In this document: positions 45,621 through 55,960 of the stretch, one piece after another | Numbering within the stretch: position 1 is the stretch's first letter | Layout: every line of letters starts with the position of its first letter | Source of the DNA: Diphasiastrum complanatum | Taxonomy: Eukaryota; Streptophyta; Lycopodiopsida; Lycopodiales; Lycopodiaceae | DNA: 64,000 nt | Direction: 5' to 3' | Assembly (NCBI GenBank): GCA_029204225.1 | Contig: CM055095.1 | Location: 62,539,910-62,603,909, forward strand | Translations under genes and position numbers: made by a program | The notes under the pieces: generated by a model | Told to the model about the DNA's origin: nothing | What the model saw: only the letters and a program-made list of their open reading frames with translations | The model's database searches: none

Positions 45621-45999
45621 AATGATGCATGATAGGGACGTGTCACTTGAGAATTGATTTCAAAAAATGGTAGAGAGCAGTGTGGCGGTTGTTTCTTGAA
45701 TGGTTGTGGTGCAATTGCACAGATCGGGATTGATTGTTGAAAGGTGTTATGATGCAATTGTGATCTCATAGAAAATATGGAATGCGTGCTTGTGAGATAT
45801 GAATGCAAAAAGCAAGCAAACAATCAAAATCAAGAAGAACTAGAAGATTGACAGAGATAAACAAGTTCTATGGATCAAAATCCAAGAAGATTGCAAGTGG
45901 CTAATAGTGTCAATGTCTGCAGATTCTACTGACTCACTGTTAGCATATTCTCGTCAGCCTACAACTGACAGAGGTTCTTCTGCTCTTCTTGAACTCTGA

Positions 46000-46075
46000 T
46001 AATGTATGTAGTATAATGGTAATGTGTTCCGCCTGTCAGTTTGGCACATCTACAGCCTGGTCTCGATCCTTGACT
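46000..46075 (+). repeat. tRNA-Asp-like sequence (tRNA pseudogene or SINE head)
   Basis: TGTAGTATAATGGTAATGTG followed by TTCCGCCTGTCA closely resembles the D-arm and anticodon arm of plant tRNA-Asp(GTC), with the anticodon loop CTGTCA. CCTGGTCTCGATCC farther on resembles the T-arm / box B. The acceptor stem and variable region are not conserved. It could therefore be a decayed tRNA gene or the 5' head of a tRNA-derived SINE. Confidence 0.55.
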
Positions 46076-46179
46076 AGCAATGGAAGCTCAACTTAAATGC
46101 TTGATCTATCAGGACTCATATATCTACTTTCCACAATTTTGCTTCAGATCTTTTCTTGATTTCCACAAAGAAGGATCCA

Positions 46180-46509
46180 CCATTTAGAGAAAGACAATTG
46201 CTCTCTACATGCTTCATGGCTGGCTCCACCCTTCTGGAATTAGCTTGGCCTCAGTAGAACGATGTTGTGGTAGCAATTTTTTTTTTGTTTGAGCAATTTT
46301 CCATAGAATTCCTCCTAGAGTTCCCTTACGAGATTCGTTCTGATTTCCTCAAAGCTCCGATCGAAAGAACATTTCTGCTTCCTACCATTCGGACTACATG
46401 CACCCCGTACAATGTCCTTTCTCGTGAGATGCTTCTCATGTCGCATTCGTCCTAGTGAAAGATGTCGGCATTGGCTCCATCGGATCGTGCATACCTGTAA
46501 CACCTTGCT
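46180..46509 (-). other. Retroelement leader/gag-like sequence, reverse strand
   Basis: It lies just inside a primer-site-like sequence (46510-46521) on the reverse strand. Part of it (46180-46260) resembles 9070-9180. Frames are short and broken, so I do not call a gene. Confidence 0.35.
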
Positions 46510-46521
46510 GCTCTGATATTA
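46510..46521 (-). other. Degenerate primer binding site
   Basis: The reverse strand reads TAATATCAGAGC, keeping ATCAGAGC of the initiator-Met primer site. It adjoins the LTR of the reverse gypsy element on the side away from pol. Confidence 0.45.
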
Positions 46522-47004
46522 AGCTGTATTACTAAAGAAAATGTACATATAGTTTTACAAATGAAGTCGGGAAGTCCTCCTAATCCAAAGGTAGTGCCTC
46601 CAAAGGTAGGTTCTCCAAGTAACCTACAAGCACTAAGATGCTCCCCAGCTCCAAGCTTGGATGCCTCCACCTGCAAGTAAGGATCTTCAAGCCTCCATGG
46701 ATCTCTCCTCCATGTGTGTCCCTAATCTTAATCACAAAGGTAGATAACAAGGGGCCTCAAGTATTCACCACCCAACCATAGCTAGCTAGCACATGCAATC
46801 CTACAACTTGGCTAATCTAGCACCTCGTTGCTATCAAATAACTAATCACAAGCATACCACCACAAACCATAGCATACTCAAGATCCAAACCCTACTTATG
46901 CCCCATACCATAAGCAAGATCCAAACCCTAAGCATACTACACACAAGAAACACTCTATACAATAGTAGCCACACTAGAGCATAAGCATAGCAAACAAAAG
47001 AGTT
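46522..47004 (-). repeat. Probable LTR of the reverse gypsy element
   Basis: The sequence lies downstream of the gypsy integrase end (47220) on the reverse strand and ends next to a primer-site-like sequence. It has no coding and a typical U5-like end. The start is not certain; the C22 tract (G-run on the reverse strand) at 47005-47026 stands where a polypurine tract is expected. Confidence 0.45.
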
Positions 47005-47026
47005 CCCCCCCCCCCCCCCCCCCCCC
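47005..47026. repeat. Homopolymer C22
   Basis: Uninterrupted run of 22 C, possibly an expanded polypurine tract (G on the reverse strand) of the gypsy element. Confidence 0.9.
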
Positions 47027-47220
47027 TCCCATGGGTGCCCTCCTCCCCTCATATAGATGGCAAATGGCACCCTCCAATACAGTATGGAGTTCCATGCACA
47101 ACCAATGAGAAAGAGAGAGGTCTCGGAGAGTTAAAGGACCTCCATAGGCTTATGGAAGGTCAAGAGACTTCCTCCATACCTCCACCCAAGGCATATAGAC
47201 ACCTATCTGCCCTTATCCAC

Positions 47221-47422
47221 TAGATCTTCCACAGGGACCAGGGCTTCTCCAACCCCCAATGAGGGTTTCAGCTTACTAACGTGGAATACAGGACGAATTC
47301 CAATGTTAGCTGGAAGGTCTATTTGTATGTGACCTCGTTTATCAATTGGATACCCTTAAAAAGACCGTAATACCTAGGCCCTTAGAGTGACTAGGAACCC
47401 TCAAAAACACCCAATCATTGAC
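47221..47422 (-). pseudogene. Ty3/gypsy integrase C-terminal end (split by element D)
   Basis: The reverse strand reads DWVFLRVPSHSKG, then after a frameshift IDLPANIGIRPVFHVSKLKP. VFHVSKLKP is the hallmark at the end of gypsy integrase. The first codons join with the reverse frame that ends at 53747 across copia element D. The rest of this integrase is at 53747-54432. Confidence 0.85.
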
Positions 47423-48532
47423 TGAAGAAACAAAATGTTTCTATTGCCAAAGCTTTGCTAGCCTTCCACCCTGATTTTGACAGAAAAGACACATAAAACA
47501 AAAATGTTCACAAACAATTTTGCGACACATGACACGAAATTGTTTCGTCACACAAAATCCTTCTGCTCCACAAAGGACTAAGAAGATCTGCCAAGTACCA
47601 TGGGGTACAAATATTTGATCAAATTTGTGACATCAGCAGAAGTACTCTAGAACGTGGCTAATCTGCCACTCTTGTAATCCATGATTAGTTAAATCTTTTT
47701 TATCAGGGAAGTTACACGACGTGACACGAAAAAGTTCGTGAACTATATACTTTCTATTTTAATGCATAAAATTGTAAGACAAAAATATACGGAATACATG
47801 TCCGCCTATGAGTGAGACAATTTTTTAAGAGGATCAACAGATCCAAAAATCCGCTAGTAAGCAAGACACTATTCGTGAGAGAATCGTATTTCTCTCATGC
47901 CAATGCACTGTGTGGATCTATCACACAGTGTTTGAAATCAGAAGATCAATAAATAATATTGTAGTTGTTATGCGCATATTATTCTGAATGATTGTATAAT
48001 CTCGAATGAATATTTGTCTGCTACTATTTGTGTATTTGATTCACTTGTTTATTCAATTTTGCACATTGGTTTGATTTTGTTGAATGCTATATTAAACTAT
48101 AACGTAGATCAGCAGTGTTTGTCTACATTCTGGAGGATTCTAGAAATAATATAGCCGGCAGTGACCAGCAGTCATATCTGAATTCCACACGAACTGATTT
48201 TGTTCGCGAATGTTTTTGCTTCGTGTTTCGCTTTGCTTCGCTTCGCAATCACTTGGCTTTCAGCATAAAACAATCTCAGAGCTCATTCAAGTTTCGTTTC
48301 GCTTTGTTTCATTTCATTTCGTTGCAGAGCCTGATTGATCCTTTCGCTAATTCTTCTCTTTCGTCTAGTTTTGTTTCGTTATAGAGCTTGATTGATCTTT
48401 TCACAGATTCTTCTTGAACAGAAATTATTCGTGATCAGAATAGTTTCACAAATAGTTTCGCAAATCGTTCGAGAGACTCCTATCAGTTTGTTACCAAAAT
48501 TTTACTGGAATTTAAGGTTGCACTTTCCATCA
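47423..48532 (+). repeat. 5' LTR of element D
   Basis: 1110 bp, starts TGAAGAAAC, ends TTTCCATCA. The 3' half is rich in TTTCGTTTCG-like repeats. Similar to 52619-53746, with several small indels and clearly more divergence than the two LTRs of element I show, so it is older. Confidence 0.9.
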
Positions 48533-48533
48533 A

Positions 48534-48545
48534 TGGTATTAGAGC
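48534..48545 (+). other. Primer binding site of element D
   Basis: TGGTATTAGAGC, one base inside the 5' LTR, one change from the standard site. Confidence 0.85.
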
Positions 48546-48648
48546 CAGGTTGTCATAGTCTGACATAGCCGAAAACATATATCAGATCCAGGAGGTTAAG
48601 CATTCAAACAAAGAATCATTAACAAGTGAGAACACGAATTCAGGAGCA

Positions 48649-49560
48649 ATGGCTTCAATAAGTAGCATACAATCCAAGATCTGTACAGTCCTTGAGTCAT
48701 CAGGATCTAACTTCCTAGCATGGAAGGTTAAGAGCTCGTTGATACTAAAGGGAGAAGGATTATTCCCCTAGGTAGATGGCACCGAGGAGATGCCTACAAC
48801 AACAGACAAGGAGCTACGCGAATGGAGGGAGAAGAATGACAAGGCAGTAGTCTTGTTATCATCATCCATCAACGATAGCCTGACTCTTGACCTGGCTACA
48901 CTCTCTAAAGCAAAAGAAATGTGGGATACTCTAGTCACAAGATTTCAAATGAAATCATGCAGTCAGATAATGATGCTTGAAGATCAGCTGACAAACCTGC
49001 AATGGGATGGCAAAGACCTCACTTCCTTTATTAGGAAGATGAAGGATCTATTCCTTTCAATACACAATTCTGGAGCAGAAAATGCAGTGTCAACAGAGAA
49101 GCAGCTCACTTATTTGTTGAGAGTCTTACCAAGATCCTTCCAGACAACCAGAACACTACTAACAAAGGATTCTACAATGACACTCGAAAAGGCAATTGTC
49201 GAGATTCGAGAAGAAGTCAAGGCTCGAGAGCACCTTGATCACAAGGATGCTTCTGACCAAGCTCTCTACAGCAACAAGGAAAAGACAAAGAAACAATTCA
49301 AGCCTAAGAGAGAGTCAGATCAAAAGCAGGATCATGATTAGCAAGCAGAAGGAACCAGCAAAGAAAAATGGAAGAACAAAGGAAAGTCGAAACAACAGAG
49401 TGGAGACAAGAAGACATGCGTGAGATGCAAACGCGAAGTACATACTGTCGATTCATGTTGGCTTAATCCAAAAATTGAGTGTATCCATTGTCACAAGAAG
49501 GGTCATACAGCCATGGACTGTCGCCAGAACCCAAGATACAAATTAGATCAAAGCAAATAG
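48649..49560 (+). pseudogene. Element D gag with in-frame stops
   Basis: Starts MASISSIQSKICTVL. Codon 41 is TAG where Trp is expected (FP*VDG), then a long clean stretch runs 48790-49341 (ELREWREKNDKAV, LEDQLTNLQWDGKDL, TTRTLLTKDS). After a stop following DQKQDHD the next part carries KKTCVRCKREVHTVD and the CCHC knuckle CIHCHKKGHTAMDC near 49480-49520. A further stop follows at 49558. The order of domains is that of the intact family. Confidence 0.9.
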
Positions 49561-49614
49561 GAGAACAATAACAGTTCGTCCTATGTCAAGGAGCCAGAGA
49601 GCTCAAAAATAAAG

Positions 49615-50272
49615 ATGGGCAAAAAAAAATTGAATCACGATAATTCGACCGCCTACATCTGTGCAGACATGTGTGCAATATCAACACCTGACACACAGGA
49701 GGTAATTCTTGATTCAGGAGCTACCTCACACTTCGTTACATCAAGACGAATCATGTCTGATTTCCAGAGTGCAGATCCATCAAGATTTATTGTTCTTGGA
49801 GATGGGTCAAAACATCAAGTGAATGGTACTGGTTCACTATGGCTCAACGCAAATGGTAAAGACAGACGACTCGAAGATGTTCTGTTCATGCCTACACTGC
49901 AGCAAGACTTGCTATTAGTGGCAACAATAGTTGATGCAGGGATGCGTGTAATATTCTCAGACAAAGATGCAACATTGTTGATGCAAGTATCAGTATACTT
50001 ATCACTCAAGGTAGGAAAAAAAAAACCTGTATCACTTGAAAGTATGCCTACCTGCAGATCAAGTGCATCATATTCATGATGATTTGCCAGATACTCTATG
50101 GCACAAGAGACTATGCCATATGAATTCAATGGCACTTTATCAAGCAAGCCATCATGGAGCAATCATAGGGGTGAGCATCTTGAATGCAACCAGTTTGATG
50201 ACATGTGTGAATTGGACAAAAAGATGTACAGGAAGTAAGGTAAAGCATATCAGAACAGATTGAGGTGGAGAA
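49615..50272 (+). pseudogene. Element D protease, pre-integrase and integrase start
   Basis: The protease motif VILDSGATSHFVTS is intact near 49710, followed by GSLWLNANGKDRRLEDVLF. A frameshift near 50030 leads to the pre-integrase part (DTLWHKRLCHMNSMALYQASHH). Immediately after SLMTC a deletion of about 220 bp removes the second zinc-finger half and the first catalytic aspartate of integrase, joining to VNWTKRCTGSKVKHIRTD. The second aspartate remains, followed by a stop. The order then breaks at the inversion. Confidence 0.85.
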
Positions 50273-50274
50273 TA

Positions 50275-50905
50275 AATCAGTAGGCTGTCTCGCAAATCTT
50301 TCTTCATCTGATTTGTCACTCGAATGAAATGCAACTCGAACATCTTCGTTTGAGTGTTCATCCTCTGCTCCCTTTGTCACAGTTGGCAGATCATAGTACT
50401 GTCTTCCAAGGTCTTCATAACTGATAGAATCATCATTGGCCATCGTTCTGCTCTCATCGAATTTGACATCTCTGATTGTCTTCACTGTAATTGTCTCTGG
50501 CATATAGACTCTGTAGTATGATGAATTATTGTCATATCCTACAAGATATTCTTGTTCAGCTTTCTCATCAAGCTCCTTTCAATGCTTATCGAGCACATGT
50601 GCATAAGTTGCACAACCAAAGATTTGAATGTGAGTTAGATTGGGTTTTCTACCCCACCATAATTCGTATGGTATCTTGTGAGGAACACTAGACTTTCCTG
50701 TCCTATTCTGAATGTAAGTAGCTGTAGCTACTACTTCAGCCCACAGTACTCTTGGAGCCTTCGAATAGGCCATCATGCATCTGACAACTTCCATAAGAAT
50801 CCTGTTCTTTCTTTTTGCAACACTGTTGTGCTGCGGTGTGTAAGATGCAGTTCTTTTGTGAATGATTCCATGATCATTGCAGAAGTCAGTGAATCAATAC
50901 TTGTA
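50275..50905 (-). pseudogene. Inverted integrase segment within element D
   Basis: This ~630 bp piece reads as copia pol on the reverse strand (MEVVRCMMAYSKAPRVLWAE, ELWWGRKPNLTHIQIFGC, then SDKSDEERFARQ) although everything on both sides reads forward. Forward pol stops at the GGEY motif on the left and resumes at VNQNGF on the right, the two points that should flank exactly this segment. It is an in-place inversion. Comparison with C shows normal order there. Confidence 0.88.
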
Positions 50906-52071
50906 AACCAAAATGGTTTCGAACCTGGCAGAGTAGATCCAGGAGGATCTCCTAGAAGGTCGACAAGAGAACGAAGAGCACCAGCAAGATTTGTGCTAGG
51001 CAGTTCAGCTTCTATGTCAGAAGAGTTTTGTGGATTCAATGGTGTACCACAGACAATCGAGAAAGCAATTGAATGTACAAAGAAGGACAAATGGATCAAG
51101 CCATAAATGAGGGGATGGAATTTATGAGGAAGAAGCAAGTATGGATGTTGCAGTCATTACTAGATAAGCCAAAGACTGTAAAATACAAGTGGGTATACAA
51201 GCTGAAGTATGGACCGAATGGAGATATCTCAAAGTATAAAGCAAGACATGTAGAGAAGGGATTTTCTCAGAGATATTGGATTGACTATGTTGAGACCTTC
51301 TCTCCGGTCGTGAAACATTCGTTCCTACATTTACTATTTGCATATGTAACTACTTATGATATCAGGATTCACATCATGGACGAGAAGATAGCCTTCTTGC
51401 ATGGTGAGCTAGAGGAAGAAGTCTACATGGATCAACCCCTAGGCTATATCTCGAATTCACTTCCTACTTATGTATGTAGAATGCATGGGAGTGTCTACGG
51501 TCTGAAGCAGTCAACGCGACAATGGTACAAGAAAAAATATCAAGCCCTGAAATCCTTGGGATTCAAGCCACTAATGGTTGATTCCAATGTTTGTGTAAGA
51601 ATTACAGATGGAAAGATCATCATTGTAGTTGTGTATGTGGACGACATTCTGATACTCTGCAAGAGTGAGGAGCTTATTGATGAGGTAAAGTATGCTATCT
51701 CGAAATATTTCAAGATTGTAGATCTGGGAGAAGCCAGATGTTATCTTGGCTTACAGATTGACAGGGACTATGAGGGAGGTAAATTGTACCTTCATCAGTC
51801 TAGATATACCCAAAAAACCTTAGAAAATTTTGGGATGCTGAGTTGCAAAGGAGAAAATACTCCAATGCTTGCAGGAACAGTCCTGATGAATGAAAATTTT
51901 TTGAAGACTGGAGAAGAAAGAGAATTGATGCAACTGACACCATACAAGAAGCTGATCAAATCATTGACGTACCTTGCAGATAACACATGTCCTGACATTG
52001 CTTATGTCATGTTCAGGATGAGCCAATTCTATACGAATCCAGGCTCGACTCCTTGGAAGATTGCAAAATGA
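50906..52071 (+). pseudogene. Element D linker and reverse transcriptase
   Basis: The linker (SPRRSTRERRAPARF, EEFCGFNGVPQTIEKAIE) leads, after a stop and frameshift near 51105, into a 332-codon open frame (51073-52071). That frame holds the copia reverse transcriptase from KWVYKLKYGPNGDISKYKAR through YVETFSPVVK, LHGELEEEVYMDQP, YGLKQSTRQW and the intact catalytic box VVYVDDILIL (near 51635). It is the best preserved polymerase in the window. Confidence 0.88.
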
Positions 52072-52618
52072 ATTTTGCAATATCTTCAATTTTCAAAAGA
52101 TTTTGGTTTTTATTATTCTCGTGATGCAAGATTCCATATGCATTCCTACAATGATGCTAGCTGGGCATCTCTCAAGGATGACTGTAAAAGTGTCTCAAGA
52201 GGATGCACCATCGCGTCAAGAGCAGCAATTCTCTGGGTCATCAAGAAATAAACCATTGTGGCTCAGTCATCCTGCAAAGCAGAGTACGTAACAGTAGCAA
52301 AGATGGCCAATGAAATTATTTAGCTCAAACAGTTCCTTAACGAACTGGGCAAAATGAGAAATGAACATCTGGTTTTGTAGATCGACAACACATCTGCAAT
52401 ACATCTGACAAAAGACCCTGTGTTTCACTCAAGGATGAAACACATTGCAATCAAGTACCACTTGATAAGGGATCCGATCGGGAAAAAAATACTGCAGACT
52501 TTCATTGGAACGAAGGAGATGGTTGTTGACATTTTCACAAAGGCTTGAGACAAAGGTCTATTCGAAAAATAGAGGAGCAGTCTTGGAGTTGTCAAGCTAT
52601 CATGCTTTGAGAGGGAGT
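52072..52618 (+). pseudogene. Element D RNase H with stops
   Basis: The frame continues after a TGA (WKIAK*) with YNDASWASLKDD, WVIKK*TIVAQSSCKAEY, IDNTSAIHLTKDPVFHSR and IFTKA*DKGLFEK. Four or more in-frame stops disable it. The segment ends at the polypurine stretch before the 3' LTR. Confidence 0.85.
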
Positions 52619-53746
52619 TAAAGAAACAAAATGTTTCTATTGCCAAAGCTTTGCTAGCTTTCCACCCTGAATTTGACAAAAAAGACAAACGAAACAAAAA
52701 TGTTCGCAAACAATTTCGTGACACACGACATGAAATTTTCGCGACACAAAATCATTCGTGCTCCACAAAGGACCAAGAAGATCAGCCAAGTACCATGGGA
52801 TACAAGTATTTTATCGGTTATCGTGACATCAGCAGAAGTACTCTAGAACGTGGCTAATCTGTCACTCTTGTAATCCATGATTAGTTATAGATGTTTAATC
52901 TTTCTGATCAGGGAAGTTACACAATGCAACACGAAAAAGTTTGCGAACTATATACTTTATGTTTTGATGCATAAAACTGTAAGACAAAAATATACAAAAT
53001 ACATGTCCGCTTGTGACCGCGACAATTTTGTAAGAGAATCAACAGATCCAGAAGTTTGGTAGTAAGTGAAACACTATTCATGAGATAATTGTATTTCTCT
53101 CACGCCAATGCACTATGTGGATCTGTCACACAGTGCTTGAGATCAGAAGATCAATAGATAATATTGTAGCTGTTATGCGCATATTATTTTGAATGATTGT
53201 ATGATCTCGAATGAATATTTGTCTACTACTATTCGTGTATCTGATTCACTTGTTTATTCAACTATGCACATTGGTTTGATTTTGTTGAACGCTATATTAA
53301 ACTATAATATAGATCAGCAGTGTTTGTCTACATTCTGGAGGATTGTAGGAATGATATAGTCGGCAGTGACAAGCACTCTTATCTGAATTCCACATGAACT
53401 GATTTTGTTCGCGAATGTTTTTGCTTCGTGTTTCGCTTCACAATCACTTGGCTTTCAGCATAAAACAATCTCAGAGCTCATTCAAGTTTTGTTTCACTTC
53501 GTTTCGTTTTGTCTTGTTTCGTTTTGTTTCGTTTCATTGTAGAGCCTGATTAATCCTTTCCCGAATTTTTCTCTTTCGTCTAGTTTCGTTTCGTTTCGTT
53601 TCGTTACAGAGATTGATTGATCTTTTCACAAATTCTTCTTGAACAGAAATTATGCGTGATTAGAACAGTTTTCGTGAATCGTTCGAAAGACTCCTATCAG
53701 TTAGTTACCAAAATTTTACTGGAATTTAAGGTTGCACTTTCCATCA
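52619..53746 (+). repeat. 3' LTR of element D
   Basis: 1128 bp, starts TAAAGAAAC (family start with one change), ends TTTCCATCA before the duplicated TTGAC. Near the end it has an expanded TTTCGTTTCGTTTCG tract compared with the 5' copy. Confidence 0.9.
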
Positions 53747-54432
53747 TTGACCAAGAATACCTTGTGCTTCCGAGATACATCAGCATAGTGCCTTGCCCTA
53801 TCCTGGGCACTTCTTATGCTATACTTAGTGAGTTGTAATATTTCATGCATATCCGCAAGGAAATCAGCTGTGGCTTGCACCCTAAGGTTTTTCATGCCAA
53901 CACAAATCGGTGATCGAGGTTGATAACCATACATAAGCATGAAAGGGCTGAATCTGGTCGCTAAATGTTTTGCACTATTATATGCAAATTCCACCAGTGG
54001 AAGGTAATTTTTTCAATCAGACTGCAGATGGCCCACATATGCTCGCAACATATCCTCCATTGTTTGATTAGTCCTTTCTAGTTGACCGTCTGATTTCGGA
54101 TGATCTGAAGAACTCATACTTAAAGTCGTTTCCAACTTTTCAAAACTGCTTGCCAAAAATACCCAATGAATTTAGGGTCACGGTCACTGACAATATCGCA
54201 AGGCAGCCCGTATAGTCGAAAAAGCTTCTCAACAAACAATTGAGCTAGTTTTGGATCTTTAGCAATAGTTTTTGTTAGGATAAATTGAACAAACTTCGTA
54301 AGTCTGTCAAAAATGACCAAATCGAATCATGGCCCTTCCCTGTATGTGGTAGCCCCCGACCACAAAATCCATAGATATACTTTCCCACTTTCTAGTAGGA
54401 ATATCTAAAGGATGTAATAGGCCACTAGCTTT
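53747..54432 (-). pseudogene. Ty3/gypsy integrase core (reverse element, right part)
   Basis: Read leftward: SGLLHPLDIPTRKWESISMDF, VIFDRLTKFVQFI, FRLYGLPCDIVSDRDPKFIG, then KSDGQLERTNQTMED, then VEFAYNSAKH and SPFMLMYGYQPRSP. The three catalytic residues (D in SMDF, D in VSDRD, E in QLERTN) are all still visible. One Trp codon has become TGA (HLQSD*KNYL) and there is a frameshift before the SDG motif. It ends at the TTGAC target site of D; the rest is at 47221-47422. Confidence 0.88.
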
Positions 54433-54534
54433 TAACTCCAAATTCTAACCCAACCACTAACTCTCCTTTAACTCTACTTCTATAGCCCATACTAATGATG
54501 ATATGATAAGGCTCAAGTTTAAAATTTAAATGAA
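54433..54534. other. Flank between gypsy integrase and foldback element
   Basis: Short AT-rich piece. It may be the weakly conserved outer part of the foldback arm, since the right flank (55300-55440) shows a faint inverted similarity. Confidence 0.35.
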
Positions 54535-55296
54535 AAACTCTCTATTTTTTCAAGGACTTAAAAACGGCTTTTTATAGTTAGAATGAGACAAAAGGGGGCC
54601 CAATAATTCTTTGGGCCCCCATTTTGAAAAACAGATTTAAAAAAAAATGGGGGGAGGGGTATGAGAGTTAGTCCCCCCTCCCCCCACCCTTGTACCTTAA
54701 AACAACCACCCCCTCCCCCCACCCTCGCTCTCTTGTACCGTCTCCGCTCCCTTGTACCTTCTCCCCTCCCCGACTCGCTGGCCGCTCTCCACACCCCGGA
54801 CCGCTGGACCCCTTCGGGGCGCGGGGCTTGGATTGCACCACGACCCCCCATCCCACTTCAAATGGGTTTTAATGTTTTTTTGGGGGGATGGGGGGGGTGG
54901 GGGGGCTGCTTTTTTTAATCTAGATGGACGCACCCACCGCACGCCCACCCCCGCCAGCTGCTTGACGTGGGCAGGAGCGCGCTCCTGCCCACGTCGAGCA
55001 GCTACACATCAAAGGCTCCCTCCCCCCTATGTCATTCACTTCATTGGGGGAGGGGGTGCCATGTTGCAATCCAGAGGGAGGGCTCCGAAGGGGGCCAGCG
55101 GCCCGGAGGGTGGGGAGCGGCCAGCGCGTCAGGGGATGTACAAGGGAGGGGGGATGTACTCTCATCCCCCTCCTCCCATTTTTCTTTTTTTGAATTCTTT
55201 TTTCAAAATGGGGGCCCAAAGAAATATTGGGCCCCATTTTCTCTCATTCTAACCAATAAAAAACCGTTTTGAAGGTTTTGAAAAAATGGAGAGTTT
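54535..55296. mobile_element. Foldback/MITE-like element with ~370 bp inverted arms
   Basis: The left end (AAACTCTCTATTTTTTCAA) is matched in reverse complement at the right end (AAACTCTCCATTTTTTCAA). The match continues inward through GGGGGCCCAATAATTCTTTGGGCCC and the CTGGCCGCTC..CCGGACCGCTGG block to near the centre, with substitutions and indels. Near the centre lies a 48 bp near-perfect palindrome (54956-55003). No coding frame is convincing. The element is strongly GC-rich in its middle, in contrast to its surroundings. It lies between two parts of a reverse gypsy element. No clear target duplication is visible. Confidence 0.75.
54956..55003. repeat. 48 bp palindrome, one mismatched pair
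   Basis: The two 24-base arms meet at 54979/54980 in GCAGGAGCGCGCTCCTGC and pair fully except for one position (T/C pair, CTTGAC against GTCGAG). It is GC-rich and can form a cruciform or hairpin without a loop. Confidence 0.9.
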
Positions 55297-55504
55297 ATAT
55301 TGGATATAATATTTTAGGTTACATTAAAAATTTTTGTCCTTGTGCTATAATACTAGGTTCAAGTGTAGCCTATAAAAATCTGAGCTAACCCATGATAAAC
55401 TCTGGGTGAACTGCCACATAGGACGATTAATGAGTTAATTAATCCCAATCAGCAAACATGTTTAGGCAAGGAAGAGGCCCTTTTTGAGTTCAAAAAGGGC
55501 CCTA

Positions 55505-55650
55505 ATGAAAGCATTATTAGAATCGCCAATGATTAGTATTGGTTCTGAAGTGACACTTTTCTTAAGCAACTCAAAACAATTATTCATATCCTCTGTCCAC
55601 TCCACTGGTGGACTCTTAGCCCTCTGGCTTAGATTGTATCCATCCCTTCT
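55505..55650 (-). pseudogene. Ty3/gypsy RT/RNase H junction fragment
   Basis: The reverse strand reads SPPVEWTEDMNNCFELLKKS, then VTSEPILIIGDSNNAFI, the connection between gypsy reverse transcriptase and RNase H. It is in the right orientation and order to belong to the same element as 53747-54432, with most of RNase H missing between them. Confidence 0.65.
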
Positions 55651-55689
55651 TCATGTAATCATGTAAATGCCTACTTACCTCAGTCTCTT

Positions 55690-55960
55690 CCGATGCACTC
55701 ATTCGATAAGGACACTGTGCGCTATGTATAGTCGTGGGATTTTCCTGTTTCATGCCAACTTCATTCAAGATTTGCCTCAATCATATAGCTTCATGTGCTG
55801 CACTACACATTGCCTTATACTTTGCTTCTGTTGTGGATAGAGCAACTGTATTTTGCTTCTTACTAGACCAAGAAAAGCAACTTCCACAAAGCTAAAATAC
55901 ATACCCTTTGGTGGATCTACGATCATCGTAATCACCTTCTCAATCCGCATTCACATAGCC
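55690..55960 (-). pseudogene. Ty1/copia RNase H, element G (part split off by F)
   Basis: Reverse strand: YVNADWEGDYDDRRSTKGYVF, WSSKKQNTVALSTTEAKYKAM and AAHEAI*LRQILNEVG, the copia RNase H core with its D and E residues. It is split at 55960 by LTR element F exactly before YVNADW and continues at 60163. Confidence 0.88.

Larger units (their letters stand above)
47423..53746 (+). mobile_element. Ty1/copia element D, complete with both LTRs
   Basis: 6.3 kb element with LTRs 47423-48532 and 52619-53746, primer site, gag, pol and polypurine tract (GAGAGGGAG). It is flanked by an exact 5 bp target duplication TTGAC (47418-47422 and 53747-53751). It sits inside the integrase of a reverse gypsy element. 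Several lesions make it inactive: stops in gag and RNase H, an integrase deletion and an internal inversion (50275-50905). Confidence 0.95.

Noticed and set aside
54558-55272. Several Pro/Arg-rich frames of 60-166 codons
   Set aside because: They lie on both strands of the inverted arms of a GC-rich foldback, where stops are rare by composition; none has a domain.
55484-55666. Forward frame resembling a gypsy RNase H start (ALMKALLESP)
   Set aside because: The reverse strand gives a better gypsy match (VEWTEDMNNCFELLKKS, EPILIIGDSNNAFI) in the orientation of the neighbouring integrase.
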